Source of the DNA: Pseudomonas sp. RGM2987
GTDB taxonomy: Bacteria > Pseudomonadota > Gammaproteobacteria > Pseudomonadales > Pseudomonadaceae
NCBI RefSeq assembly: GCF_022952855.1
Contig: NZ_JALJDX010000194.1
Coordinates: forward strand, 1-56,539
Length of the DNA stretch: 56,539 nt
Direction of reading: 5' to 3'
The position numbers and the translations under genes were made by a program. Below the pieces are notes generated by a model. That model was not told where the DNA came from and did not search any database. It was given only the letters and a program-made list of their open reading frames with translations. The first letter of the stretch is position 1, and every line of letters begins with the position of its first letter. Below are positions 7,944-15,774 of the stretch, piece by piece.

Positions 7944-9080
7944 TCAAAGCGACCGCGCAATAATCTCCTTCATGATCTCATTGGTCCCGGCATAGATCCG
8001 CTGCACCCGCGCATCCGCCCACGCTCGCGCAATCGGGTATTCCCACATGAAGCCGTAGCCGCCGTGCAGTTGCACGCATTCGTCGAGCACCTTGCACTGC
8101 AGGTCGGTGCCCCAGTATTTGGCCATTGCCGCGGTGGGCACATCCAGCTTGCCCTGCAGGTGCAGCTCCAGGCAGCGGTCGATGAAGACCCGGCCGATCT
8201 GGATCTCGGTGGCCATTTCCGCCAGCTTGAAACGGGTGTTCTGGAAGTCCGCGATCGACTTGCCGAACGCCTTGCGGTCGCGCGTGTAGTCCAGGGTCCA
8301 TTGCAACGCCGCTTCGGCCGAGGCCAGGCCTCCGATGGCGACGGTCAGGCGCTCCTGGGGCAGCTCCTGCATCAAATAGGCGAAGCCCATTCCAGCCTGC
8401 CCGAGCAGGTTCTCCTTTGGCACGCGGACGTCCTGGAAGAACAATTCCGAGGTGTCCTGCGCTTTCATGCCGACTTTCTCCAGGCGCTTGCCTTTCTCGA
8501 AGCCTGGCGTGCCCGCTTCCACCAGAAACAGGCTGGTGCCCTTGGCGCCGGCCTTGGGATCGGTCTTGGCCACCACGATCACCAGGTCGGCCAGGAAACC
8601 GTTGGTGATGAAGGTTTTCGAGCCGTTGATGACATAGTCGTCACCGTCCAGCACCGCGGTGGTCTTCACGCCTTGCAAATCGGAACCGGCGCCCGGCTCG
8701 GTCATGGCGATGGCCGTGACCATCTCCCCGGAGACCAGCTTGGGCAGGTACTTGTGTTTCAGCGCCTCGCTGCCGTAGTGCAGGATGTACGGCGCGACGA
8801 TATCGGAATGCAACGAGAAGCCGATGCCGGTCAGTCCCAGGCGCCCGATTTCCTCGATCACCACGGTGCTGTAGAGAAAATCGGCCTCCAGCCCGCCATA
8901 AGCCTCCGGCAGATGGGAGCACAACATTCCCGCCTCCCCCGCCTTGTTCCAGAGCTGGCGATCGACATGGCCCTGCTTTTCCCACTGGCTGTGGTACGGC
9001 ACGGCTTCTTTTTCAAGGAAAGTTCGTACGCTCTGGCGAAATAATTCGTGCTCGGGACTGAACAGTGTTCTAGGGATCAT
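7944..9080 (-). CDS. Acyl-CoA dehydrogenase, long-chain (LCAD) type
   Basis: A 378-residue flavoenzyme introducing the alpha-beta double bond in an acyl-CoA and passing electrons to ETF. Family signatures: AIAMTEPGAGSDLQGVKTTA, NGSKTFITNG, RDRKAFGKSIADFQNTRFKLAEM, and the C-terminal YGFMWEYPIARAWADARVQR. The C-terminal IYAGTNEIMKEII lacks the Glu of the short/medium-chain enzymes (IYEGT), as in long-chain and isovaleryl types, where the base lies elsewhere. Substrate cannot be read from sequence. It is divergent from the GlxA-type regulator, 143 nt away, so that regulator may control it. Confidence 0.88.
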   Translation of the reverse strand: MIPRTLFSPEHELFRQSVRTFLEKEAVPYHSQWEKQGHVDRQLWNKAGEAGMLCSHLPEAYGGLEADFLYSTVVIEEIGRLGLTGIGFSLHSDIVAPYILHYGSEALKHKYLPKLVSGEMVTAIAMTEPGAGSDLQGVKTTAVLDGDDYVINGSKTFITNGFLADLVIVVAKTDPKAGAKGTSLFLVEAGTPGFEKGKRLEKVGMKAQDTSELFFQDVRVPKENLLGQAGMGFAYLMQELPQERLTVAIGGLASAEAALQWTLDYTRDRKAFGKSIADFQNTRFKLAEMATEIQIGRVFIDRCLELHLQGKLDVPTAAMAKYWGTDLQCKVLDECVQLHGGYGFMWEYPIARAWADARVQRIYAGTNEIMKEIIARSL

Positions 9081-9223
9081 GGCGCACCTTGGGTCAGGGT
9101 TGGGCGTGTTACCCCACAGAGCCTAAGCCCACGATGTACGACAGGACACTGGACACATCCGACAAAAAATAAGACGATCCAGCCGTCTATTGACCACTTT
9201 CCCCTATAAAAACAAGATTAATT

Positions 9224-10219
9224 ATGTCCATGCACGTCTCCACGCCCTTGCGGCGCGTCAGCATCCTGGCGATCGACCGGGTATTCGCTTTCACCCTCAT
9301 GCAAGCCAAGGATTTTTTCCACCTGGCCAGCCTGCGCTATGGCAAACAACTGGGCCAAGGTCTGACACCGGGTTTCGAAATCCGCCTCGTGAGCCCCGAC
9401 GGCAAGCCGGTCAACAGCTTCAGCGATGTGGTCATGCCAGTGGACGGTGGCCTGGAAGATACCGACGTCATCATCCTCCCGGCCTTCTGGGATGACTTCC
9501 ATGCGCTGTGCCAACGCTATCCGCAGATCCTGCCCTGGCTGCGCGAACAACACGCGCGCGGCGCCGTCCTCTGCGGCGAAGCCACCGGGGTATTCTGGCT
9601 GGCCGAAGCCGGCCTGCTCGACGGCAAAGAGGCGACGACTTACTGGCGTTTTTTCAACGCCTTCAAGGAGCGCTTCCCGCAAGTCCATCTGAACCAGGAC
9701 AAGCACCTGACCGACGCCGACAACCTGTTCTGCGCCGGCGGCACGACCTCGGCCTGCGACCTCTACATCTACCTCATCGAACGCTTCTGCGGCGCCAACA
9801 TCGCCCAAGCCGTGGCGCGGGATATCCTGTATGAGGTGCAACGCAGTTATTCACCGGGAAGGATAGGCTTCGGCGGACAGAAGCTGCACCAGGATGTGAT
9901 CATCCTGCAGATCCAGCACTGGCTTGAGGAACACTTCGCCGACAAATTCCGCTTCGAGGACGTCGCCCGGGAGCACGGCATGAGTATCCGCAACTTCATG
10001 CGCCGCTTCCAGACCGCCACCGGCGACAAGCCGCTGCACTACCTGCAACGCTTGCGCATCGAAACCGCCAAGGGCCTGCTGTCCGGCAGCCGCAAGAGCA
10101 TCAAGACCATCAGCTACGAAGTCGGCTACGACGATGCGAGCTTTTTCGCACGACTGTTCCGGCAACATACCGACCTGTCGCCGAACCAGTATCGGCAGCA
10201 GTTTCAGCGGGCGGCGTAA
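9224..10219 (+). CDS. GlxA-family AraC transcriptional regulator (DJ-1/PfpI sensor domain)
   Basis: A 331-residue regulator. Residues 1 to about 190 form a class-I amidotransferase-like domain (VSILAIDRVFAFTLMQAKDFF; GAVLCGEATGVFWLAEAGLLDG; FCAGGTTSACDLYIYLIERF), with Gly-Glu-Ala where amidotransferases have the catalytic Cys, so it is likely non-enzymatic. Residues about 215-330 hold two AraC helix-turn-helix motifs ending SYEVGYDDASFFARLFRQHTDLSPNQYR. Relatives in Pseudomonas (GbdR, ArgR, CdhR, SouR) sense amino-acid or betaine metabolites. It sits between an acyl-CoA dehydrogenase and a flavin monooxygenase operon; either could be its target. No clear ribosome site precedes the start; a second ATG lies two codons in. 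Confidence 0.87.
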   Translation: MSMHVSTPLRRVSILAIDRVFAFTLMQAKDFFHLASLRYGKQLGQGLTPGFEIRLVSPDGKPVNSFSDVVMPVDGGLEDTDVIILPAFWDDFHALCQRYPQILPWLREQHARGAVLCGEATGVFWLAEAGLLDGKEATTYWRFFNAFKERFPQVHLNQDKHLTDADNLFCAGGTTSACDLYIYLIERFCGANIAQAVARDILYEVQRSYSPGRIGFGGQKLHQDVIILQIQHWLEEHFADKFRFEDVAREHGMSIRNFMRRFQTATGDKPLHYLQRLRIETAKGLLSGSRKSIKTISYEVGYDDASFFARLFRQHTDLSPNQYRQQFQRAA

Positions 10220-10238
10220 GTACAGCAGACAATCCTAT

Positions 10239-10276
10239 TTCAATGCGAGAGCGAGCCTGCTCGGTTTCGCATTGAA
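10239..10276. repeat. 38-nt near-perfect palindrome downstream of the GlxA-type regulator
   Basis: Outer arms of 10 bp (10239-10248 with 10267-10276) and inner arms of 5 bp (10252-10256 with 10259-10263), separated by a small internal loop. No T-run follows. It could be a Rho-dependent end or a protein-binding dyad upstream of the monooxygenase gene. Confidence 0.6.
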
Positions 10277-10424
10277 GCTCGTGCCAGGAAGCAGGTGCTG
10301 TATTTGTACTTTCCTACGCAAAAAGCGGAATCGGGAACATCAGGGCGGCCGATTTTGCTCACATACATCGCTCCGGTAACGCTGCAACATCGCTTCCTGC
10401 AAACACCATCAGGGACGAACCGCA

Positions 10425-12368
10425 GTGACTATAGGATCAAGTTATAACTACCCAGCAACCGTTGCCACCGACGCCTCCCGGACCAAGCGCTCGATCAAAA
10501 AGCAGTGGGCGGCTCGCTTTCCAAACCCACCGGACCTGTGCTTCGACTACCGGGCACTCGTCGAACAGGCCAACGGCATCGCCCGCGCAACGGACCCACA
10601 ACACAAAATCTGCGTCATTGGCGCCGGAATCACTGGCTTGACTGCCGCCAGGGAGCTTCATCGGTGTGGATTCGCCCAGGTCACCCTCATCGAACAAACC
10701 ACACGCATAGGCGGCAGGCACCTGACGGTGCCGGGCAGCCGCAAATCGACGGTGAACCATACGCCGTTTGAAATGGGTGCGATGCGCATGCCCTTCTTCA
10801 ACAGAGCTGACGAACCACCCACCAGTGGGCGATCGTTGATGGTTTACTACACCAAGACGTTTGAACTGTTGTTTTCAGACTTCGCCAACCCCGGAAGCGC
10901 AGCGGTCAGGTCGACAGGTATCTATCTGAGGGAAGGCAGCATGGAGGGCGGGCACCCGAGCATGCTGATCTGGAAAAACGAAGACGGGCACACACCGCCT
11001 CCCGGTGAAGAATTGCAAAAGGTCTACGCCAAGTGGAAGGCCTTTGCCGACCGCATGACCCGCCACGTCGCCGAAGTTTACGCCACTGAGGATTGGGAAA
11101 TCGTCTGGGCTGCCATTGTCGCGAAGTACGAGAGCGTTTCGTTTCGCGACTTGGTGCGCATGCCCGCATTGAAAGCCTGGGACCCAGACTCGCCCGGAGA
11201 CTTCGGCGGGATGGGCATGTCGGCGCAAGAATCGGCGATTTTCTACGCCATCGGCATAGGCGACGGTAGTTGGGGCGCCTTTTACGACGTCTGCTCGCTC
11301 TACCCCCTACGGACCGCCATCTTCGGATTCAGCAGCCAACTGCAACTTATCCATGGGCGGGTGAATTCATCAGGCGAGCCACTACCGTCGCCCTACCTAC
11401 AGGGAGAAACAGTCGTTGACTCGATGGGCTTGAGTTTTGACAGGCCCCGTTACCTCGGCCTCGCCGCATTAAGCGAGTGCCTGCTGTTCATGAAGCCCGA
11501 AGAAACCGCGAAGTCCTTATACGAGCACTGCCTGGAAAGAAACGATGGCTTGCTCACGGACGCCTCGGTAACCAAACTGGAAAAACTGACCAATCAGAAG
11601 ATACGCGTCCACTTCAACTGGAAGCACAGCCAACCTGAGCAAACACGGGAACGCTTTCTGGACTTCGACTCGGTCATCATGACCCTGCCCTCCTGGCTGA
11701 TCGAGACGCGCATAGCGCTTGAAAATTTTACCCCGCGAATGCTGCCGTTCGAGACAATCAGTGCCTATAAAACCGCGCACTGGGAAACCAGTTGCAAAGT
11801 CTTTGCGCCATTGAAAAAAACCTTCCTCTCGAACAACACCAGAATCCCCCAAGCGATCGTCACCGACAGCTTCATCCATGACGTCTACACCTACCGTTAC
11901 AACGATAGCTACAGCTATGACTGCATTCTCCTGAGCTACACCTGGGAAGACGATGCCACCAAGCTCGCCGCCTTCAGCGATAAGGAGCTGGTGACCCGGT
12001 GTGCAAAGGAGCTGGATCGGATACTCATGAACTGCGCCAATATCCAGGAAAGAATTTCTCCTTATATCGCTCTGGATCGAGCCGTGGTTCAGCGCTGGGT
12101 AACCGATAAAAATGCGCTGGGCTGCGCAAAGCTTTACCGGCCCGGCACCTACTATGACGCCGTGGGCCTGATGAAGTACAACCGGGACTTCGGCCATGTT
12201 TCGGGCCTGTATCTTTGTGGCGAATCGTTTTCTGTCGATGCAGGCTGGACGGAGCCTTGTTTTCGTGGCGCCGTCGATGCGGTGATTCATATCTGCGATA
12301 AAACCGCTGCACGATTCAACGGTGGTTTTTCCATGGGGGAGTATCCGCACTATCAGGTCGCAACCTGA
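10425..12368 (+). CDS. Flavin-dependent amino-acid 2-monooxygenase-like protein (TMO/lysine monooxygenase family)
   Basis: A 647-residue flavin amine-oxidase-fold protein. The dinucleotide motif is at 64-80 (VIGAGITGLTAARELHR). It resembles tryptophan/lysine 2-monooxygenases: EMGAMRMP (R121), SCKVF (K458), LLSYTWEDD (502-510) and LYLCGESFSVDAGW (W608) match the Arg, Lys and Trp of the IaaM active site. Such enzymes convert an amino acid to the amide with CO2 release. It is longer than IaaM (about 560), with an N-terminal extension of about 60 residues and a longer middle. The start is GTG with an AGGGA ribosome site. It is followed by a nitrilase-family amidase, as davB is followed by davA for lysine. 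Substrate is not assignable; an ordinary amine oxidase is possible. Confidence 0.75.
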   Translation: MTIGSSYNYPATVATDASRTKRSIKKQWAARFPNPPDLCFDYRALVEQANGIARATDPQHKICVIGAGITGLTAARELHRCGFAQVTLIEQTTRIGGRHLTVPGSRKSTVNHTPFEMGAMRMPFFNRADEPPTSGRSLMVYYTKTFELLFSDFANPGSAAVRSTGIYLREGSMEGGHPSMLIWKNEDGHTPPPGEELQKVYAKWKAFADRMTRHVAEVYATEDWEIVWAAIVAKYESVSFRDLVRMPALKAWDPDSPGDFGGMGMSAQESAIFYAIGIGDGSWGAFYDVCSLYPLRTAIFGFSSQLQLIHGRVNSSGEPLPSPYLQGETVVDSMGLSFDRPRYLGLAALSECLLFMKPEETAKSLYEHCLERNDGLLTDASVTKLEKLTNQKIRVHFNWKHSQPEQTRERFLDFDSVIMTLPSWLIETRIALENFTPRMLPFETISAYKTAHWETSCKVFAPLKKTFLSNNTRIPQAIVTDSFIHDVYTYRYNDSYSYDCILLSYTWEDDATKLAAFSDKELVTRCAKELDRILMNCANIQERISPYIALDRAVVQRWVTDKNALGCAKLYRPGTYYDAVGLMKYNRDFGHVSGLYLCGESFSVDAGWTEPCFRGAVDAVIHICDKTAARFNGGFSMGEYPHYQVAT

Positions 12369-12384
12369 CGCTCCCCAAGCTCTG

Positions 12385-12410
12385 GAGCCGAGCACGATGT
12401 GCATCGGCTC
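12385..12410. other. Hairpin between monooxygenase and nitrilase genes
   Basis: GAGCCGA/TCGGCTC outer arms with an inner GCAC/GTGC stem, in the 197-nt gap between the two genes. There is no T-run. It may limit read-through or stabilise the upstream mRNA; the rest of the gap shows nothing recognisable. Confidence 0.45.
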
Positions 12411-12565
12411 TGCCCTCACCGCCCCCTGGCCACCCCTCCAGCCGGTCATCTTCGGAGATGCCCTACAGCCTAAGCAGAAACGGCTGACTTACAACCCGCC
12501 CCCGCTTCACCTCTTATGAATACGCCTTAAACAGCGCGAATAATAACAAACAAGAGGTTTACGGA

Positions 12566-13453
12566 ATGAGCGAACCAACGAGTCCCGTTCGTGTAGCAGT
12601 CGTGCAATTTGATCCGCAAGTCGGCATGGAGAACCATGGCGACAACCTGCGTCGGGGCATTGAGCTGGCCCTTGAGGCGGTGCGCGGCGGAGCGAACCTC
12701 ATCGTCCTGCCCGAGCTGTCCAGCACAGGTTATTTCTTCAAGAGCCGGCAAGATGCTTTCGACCATGCGGAGCCCGTTCCCGACGGACCCAGCGTGCAGA
12801 TATGGATGGACTTTGCCCGCGAGCACAAGATTTATCTGGTGGCCGGGCTGACCGAGCGCGACGGTGTACGGCTCTTCAACACGGGTGTTCTGGTGGGGCC
12901 GGACGGCTTCATTGGTCGCTATCGCAAGGCGCATCTATGGAACCAGGAGAAACTCTGGTTCACACCCGGCGACATGGGTTTTCCGGTTTTTGACACCCCC
13001 ATCGGCCGCATCGGACTGCTGATCTGTTGGGACATCTGGTTCCCCGAAGTGCCACGAATCCTCAGCCAGCAGGGCGCGGACATCATCTGCAGCCTGAATA
13101 ACTGGGTCTGGACACCACCGCCGCTGTTCGATGAAGCAGGGAAATGCATGGCGTCTTACCTGACAATCACCGCTGCCCACGTCAACAACGTGTTCATTGC
13201 CGCGGCTAGCCGAATCGGTGAAGAGCGCGGCGCACGTTACCTGGGCTGCTCGCTGATCGCCGGCACCAACGGTTGGCCGATTGGTGCGGTCGCATCCGCC
13301 GATGAGCAGGAGGTGCTGTTTGCCGACATTGACCTGACCAGCGCCCGTAGTGCGCCCATCTGGAACAGCTTGAACGATCTGCATCGTGATCGTCGCGCCG
13401 ATCTCTACGACGCGATGCTCGGTTACACCCAGCACCCTTGTCTGCCACGTTGA
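12566..13453 (+). CDS. Carbon-nitrogen hydrolase (nitrilase superfamily), probable aliphatic amidase
   Basis: A 295-residue cytosolic hydrolase with the full Glu-Lys-Cys triad: E50 in IVLPELSSTGYF, K121 in GRYRKAHLW, and C154 in LLICWDIWFPE (the family usually has CYD; here CWD). Length fits the amidase branches (DavA, N-carbamoylputrescine amidase) more than true nitrilases (about 330-360). Placed after a 2-monooxygenase-like gene, the obvious role is hydrolysis of the amide product to the free acid and ammonia. It is 15 nt upstream of the membrane protein gene, so co-transcribed. Substrate is inference only. Confidence 0.85.
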   Translation: MSEPTSPVRVAVVQFDPQVGMENHGDNLRRGIELALEAVRGGANLIVLPELSSTGYFFKSRQDAFDHAEPVPDGPSVQIWMDFAREHKIYLVAGLTERDGVRLFNTGVLVGPDGFIGRYRKAHLWNQEKLWFTPGDMGFPVFDTPIGRIGLLICWDIWFPEVPRILSQQGADIICSLNNWVWTPPPLFDEAGKCMASYLTITAAHVNNVFIAAASRIGEERGARYLGCSLIAGTNGWPIGAVASADEQEVLFADIDLTSARSAPIWNSLNDLHRDRRADLYDAMLGYTQHPCLPR

Positions 13454-13468
13454 TAAGGGAGCGAGACC

Positions 13469-14674
13469 ATGGATACCACAAACGAAAAACGCCCTCAGCA
13501 TCGACCGGCTGCCCGATCGCCGCTGGACAGCGCAATCATCCTCCTCCTGCTGGGCACGGCGCTGTTGATTTACTGGCTGTCATCCACTTATCACCCCACC
13601 TGGACCGCCCACTGGCCCGACTACAGCCACATGGTGTCGAGCCTCCCCCATCCAGGAGCCTGGTTACGCTGGGTACTGGGGGATATCAGCGAGGTGGCGT
13701 TCTACAAGCATGAGTTCGCCTCCCTCGGGCTACTGGCCGGTGGCTACCTGGCCTACCGGGCCAGCCGGATGGGTAAGGCCTGGCAAGGCTTCAGCATCTG
13801 CTATGGCAGCGGCTTGTGGCCGTGGGTGGTCACCAGTTCATTGCTCGGTCTTCTGCTGAGCAACCTGCTGTGGGGCTGGACCGTTTCGGCCGACCAATGG
13901 CAACCCACGTTCGCGGCCTTCGTTTCACTGCCGGCGGCGATGGTGCTGATGTTTGGCGCAGGCTGGAAGGTCACGCTCAATGGCGCAATCCTGGGCGCAT
14001 TGCTCGTCACCCCGTCATGCCTGTTGATCGTCAACTACGTCTGCAACCCACTGGGTTTGCCAGCCGTGATCGGTAATGTCTCAGGCATGGCCGTGGCCAG
14101 TGTCATCGCGTTTCTCCTCTGCCGCCAATTGCCAGGCCTTGTGAAGTCCGAAGCGGTCGCAAAGTCTCCCGAACCTCTGCCTGCTCCCCTCAAGACACCC
14201 GATTACGGTGTCATCTGGAGTCTGCGCCGGGTGTTGGCGGACTTTTCGGAGGCTCCCTTCCATGGCAACGAATGGGCGAGTCTAGGCCTGATCCTGGGCG
14301 CCTTGCTGGCTTACACCCTGAACCCGATGAGCCCGGCGTATGGCTCGGGTTTGCTGCCCCAACTGATCGTGGCCCAGGCACTGACTTCCGCGATAGGGGT
14401 GGTGGTCTGGCGGCGCCAATGGATACAACGGGGCTGGTATCCCACCTATATACCGTTGGTGTCCGTCGTACCGGCAGCGATTCTGACCTACGGCGGCAGC
14501 TGGCAGGTCATCACCGTCAGCGCGCTGCTCGGGGCATTGATTGCTCCACCGCTGGCGTGCGCCATTGCCAAGTGGATACCCAACGACATGCACCCTTTCG
14601 TCGCTAATGTCCTGTCCATGGCGATCAGCACCCTGCTCATAATTTCGTTTATCGGACACTTCCTCATCGACTGA
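13469..14674 (+). CDS. Polytopic membrane protein with two homologous halves, possible transporter
   Basis: A 401-residue protein with about ten hydrophobic segments. I do not recognise the family. The two halves are clearly related: around 72-76 DISEVAFYKHEFASLGLLAG aligns with DFSEAPFHGNEWASLGLILG around 252-271. Both continue into an AY motif, a YGSGLWP/YGSGLLPQ segment, a W-rich stretch, PAAMVLMFGAGWKVTLNGAILGALL versus PAAILTYGGSWQVITVSALLGALI, and LPAVIGNVSGMAVAS versus HPFVANVLSMAISTLL. Tandem-repeat membrane folds are typical of secondary transporters. Its position inside an amide-metabolism operon suggests uptake or export of the substrate. RBS GGGAG precedes the ATG. Confidence 0.75.
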   Translation: MDTTNEKRPQHRPAARSPLDSAIILLLLGTALLIYWLSSTYHPTWTAHWPDYSHMVSSLPHPGAWLRWVLGDISEVAFYKHEFASLGLLAGGYLAYRASRMGKAWQGFSICYGSGLWPWVVTSSLLGLLLSNLLWGWTVSADQWQPTFAAFVSLPAAMVLMFGAGWKVTLNGAILGALLVTPSCLLIVNYVCNPLGLPAVIGNVSGMAVASVIAFLLCRQLPGLVKSEAVAKSPEPLPAPLKTPDYGVIWSLRRVLADFSEAPFHGNEWASLGLILGALLAYTLNPMSPAYGSGLLPQLIVAQALTSAIGVVVWRRQWIQRGWYPTYIPLVSVVPAAILTYGGSWQVITVSALLGALIAPPLACAIAKWIPNDMHPFVANVLSMAISTLLIISFIGHFLID

Positions 14675-14745
14675 GCGCCGGGCCCAGCGGCTGCCCCCTT
14701 TCCAACCGGGTGCAGCCCGCTTCCACTACCTGCAAAGAGGTAAAC

Positions 14746-15726
14746 ATGGACCTACCCAAACTGGCCGTCGCATCACTCGGCGGCACCGTGAGCATGCAGG
14801 TCAAAACCGTCGGCGCCGGGGTGATCCCGACTGTCAGCGGCGAGACCCTGCTCGCCTCGATACCGGAGCTGAAGACCCTGGCACAGGTCAGCGTCGAGAC
14901 ATTAGGGCTGTTGCCCAGCGCGTCATTGAATTTCGAGTCATTGCTCAGCGTGCTTTCCTGGGCCAACCTGCAGATCCAGTACGGCGCCGTGGGCGTAGTC
15001 ATCACCCAGGGCACGGACACCCTCGAAGAAACCGCCACGCTATTGGATTATCTGTGGGATCACGACGCACCGCTGGTGCTCACCGGCGCCATGCGCTCGG
15101 CCGCCCAGGCTGGCGCCGACGGGCCGGCAAACCTGCTGGACGCATGTCGGGTGGCGCTGGCACCGGACAGCCGGCGGCGCGGCGTCCAGGTGGTCATGAA
15201 CGGGCAGATCCATGCAGCGCATGCCGTCCGCAAGACCGACTCAATGGCCTTGCAGGCCTTTTCCTCGCCGGTCGTCGGCCCCGTCGGCCATCTGTTGGAA
15301 GACTCGGTTCGCTACCTGCGCCCGCCCACCCAGCGCAACATCCTTCCCGTGCCGCAACAGACCACACATGCCATCGCCCTGCTGGAGGCGTCGTTGTCTG
15401 CCGACAGCCTGCTGCTGGAGAATATTCTCAAGCTCGGCTACGACGGCTTGGTGATCGCCGGTTTCGGCGCTGGACACGTGTGTGCGTCCTGGACTGAAGC
15501 AATCGAAGCCATTGCCCAGAAAATTCCCGTGGTTATTGCGACGCGTTGCGGCAGCGGCTCTACGGCTCGGTCTACCTACGGATTCAAGGGCAGCGAGATG
15601 GACCTCGTACGCCGGGGCGCATCGATGGCGGGGTTTATCTGCCCGCGCAAAGCCAGGATTCTGTTATGGCTGTTGGTGGGGTGCCAGAAACAGGACGATT
15701 TGGGCCGTTATCTGCACAATCTTTAA
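14746..15726 (+). CDS. L-asparaginase/glutaminase family amidohydrolase
   Basis: A 326-residue cytosolic protein with the bacterial asparaginase catalytic elements: nucleophile Thr14 in SLGGTVS, Thr90-Asp91 in ITQGTDTLEETA, and Lys163 in HAVRKTDS, plus LTGAMRSA after the second motif. No signal peptide, so it is cytoplasmic, unlike periplasmic AnsB. The start at 14746 has an AAAGAGG ribosome site; a longer frame upstream lacks one. Last gene of the monooxygenase/nitrilase/membrane protein unit, ending in a strong terminator. It may act on an amide in that pathway instead of asparagine. Confidence 0.85.
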   Translation: MDLPKLAVASLGGTVSMQVKTVGAGVIPTVSGETLLASIPELKTLAQVSVETLGLLPSASLNFESLLSVLSWANLQIQYGAVGVVITQGTDTLEETATLLDYLWDHDAPLVLTGAMRSAAQAGADGPANLLDACRVALAPDSRRRGVQVVMNGQIHAAHAVRKTDSMALQAFSSPVVGPVGHLLEDSVRYLRPPTQRNILPVPQQTTHAIALLEASLSADSLLLENILKLGYDGLVIAGFGAGHVCASWTEAIEAIAQKIPVVIATRCGSGSTARSTYGFKGSEMDLVRRGASMAGFICPRKARILLWLLVGCQKQDDLGRYLHNL

Positions 15727-15731
15727 CGCAT

Positions 15732-15761
15732 AAAAAAGGCCTGCAATCGCAGGCCTTTTTT
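15732..15761 (+). terminator. Rho-independent terminator of the asparaginase operon
   Basis: 13-bp perfect arms (15732-15744 and 15749-15761) with an AATC loop and T6; the A-run on the other side makes it bidirectional, also serving zapE. Confidence 0.92.
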
Positions 15762-15774
15762 GTGTTCCGAATCC

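Noticed and set aside
10425..15726. Assignment as an indole-acetic acid (iaaMH) operon
   Set aside because: The second gene is a nitrilase-fold enzyme, not the amidase-signature IaaH, and the flavoenzyme is longer than IaaM.
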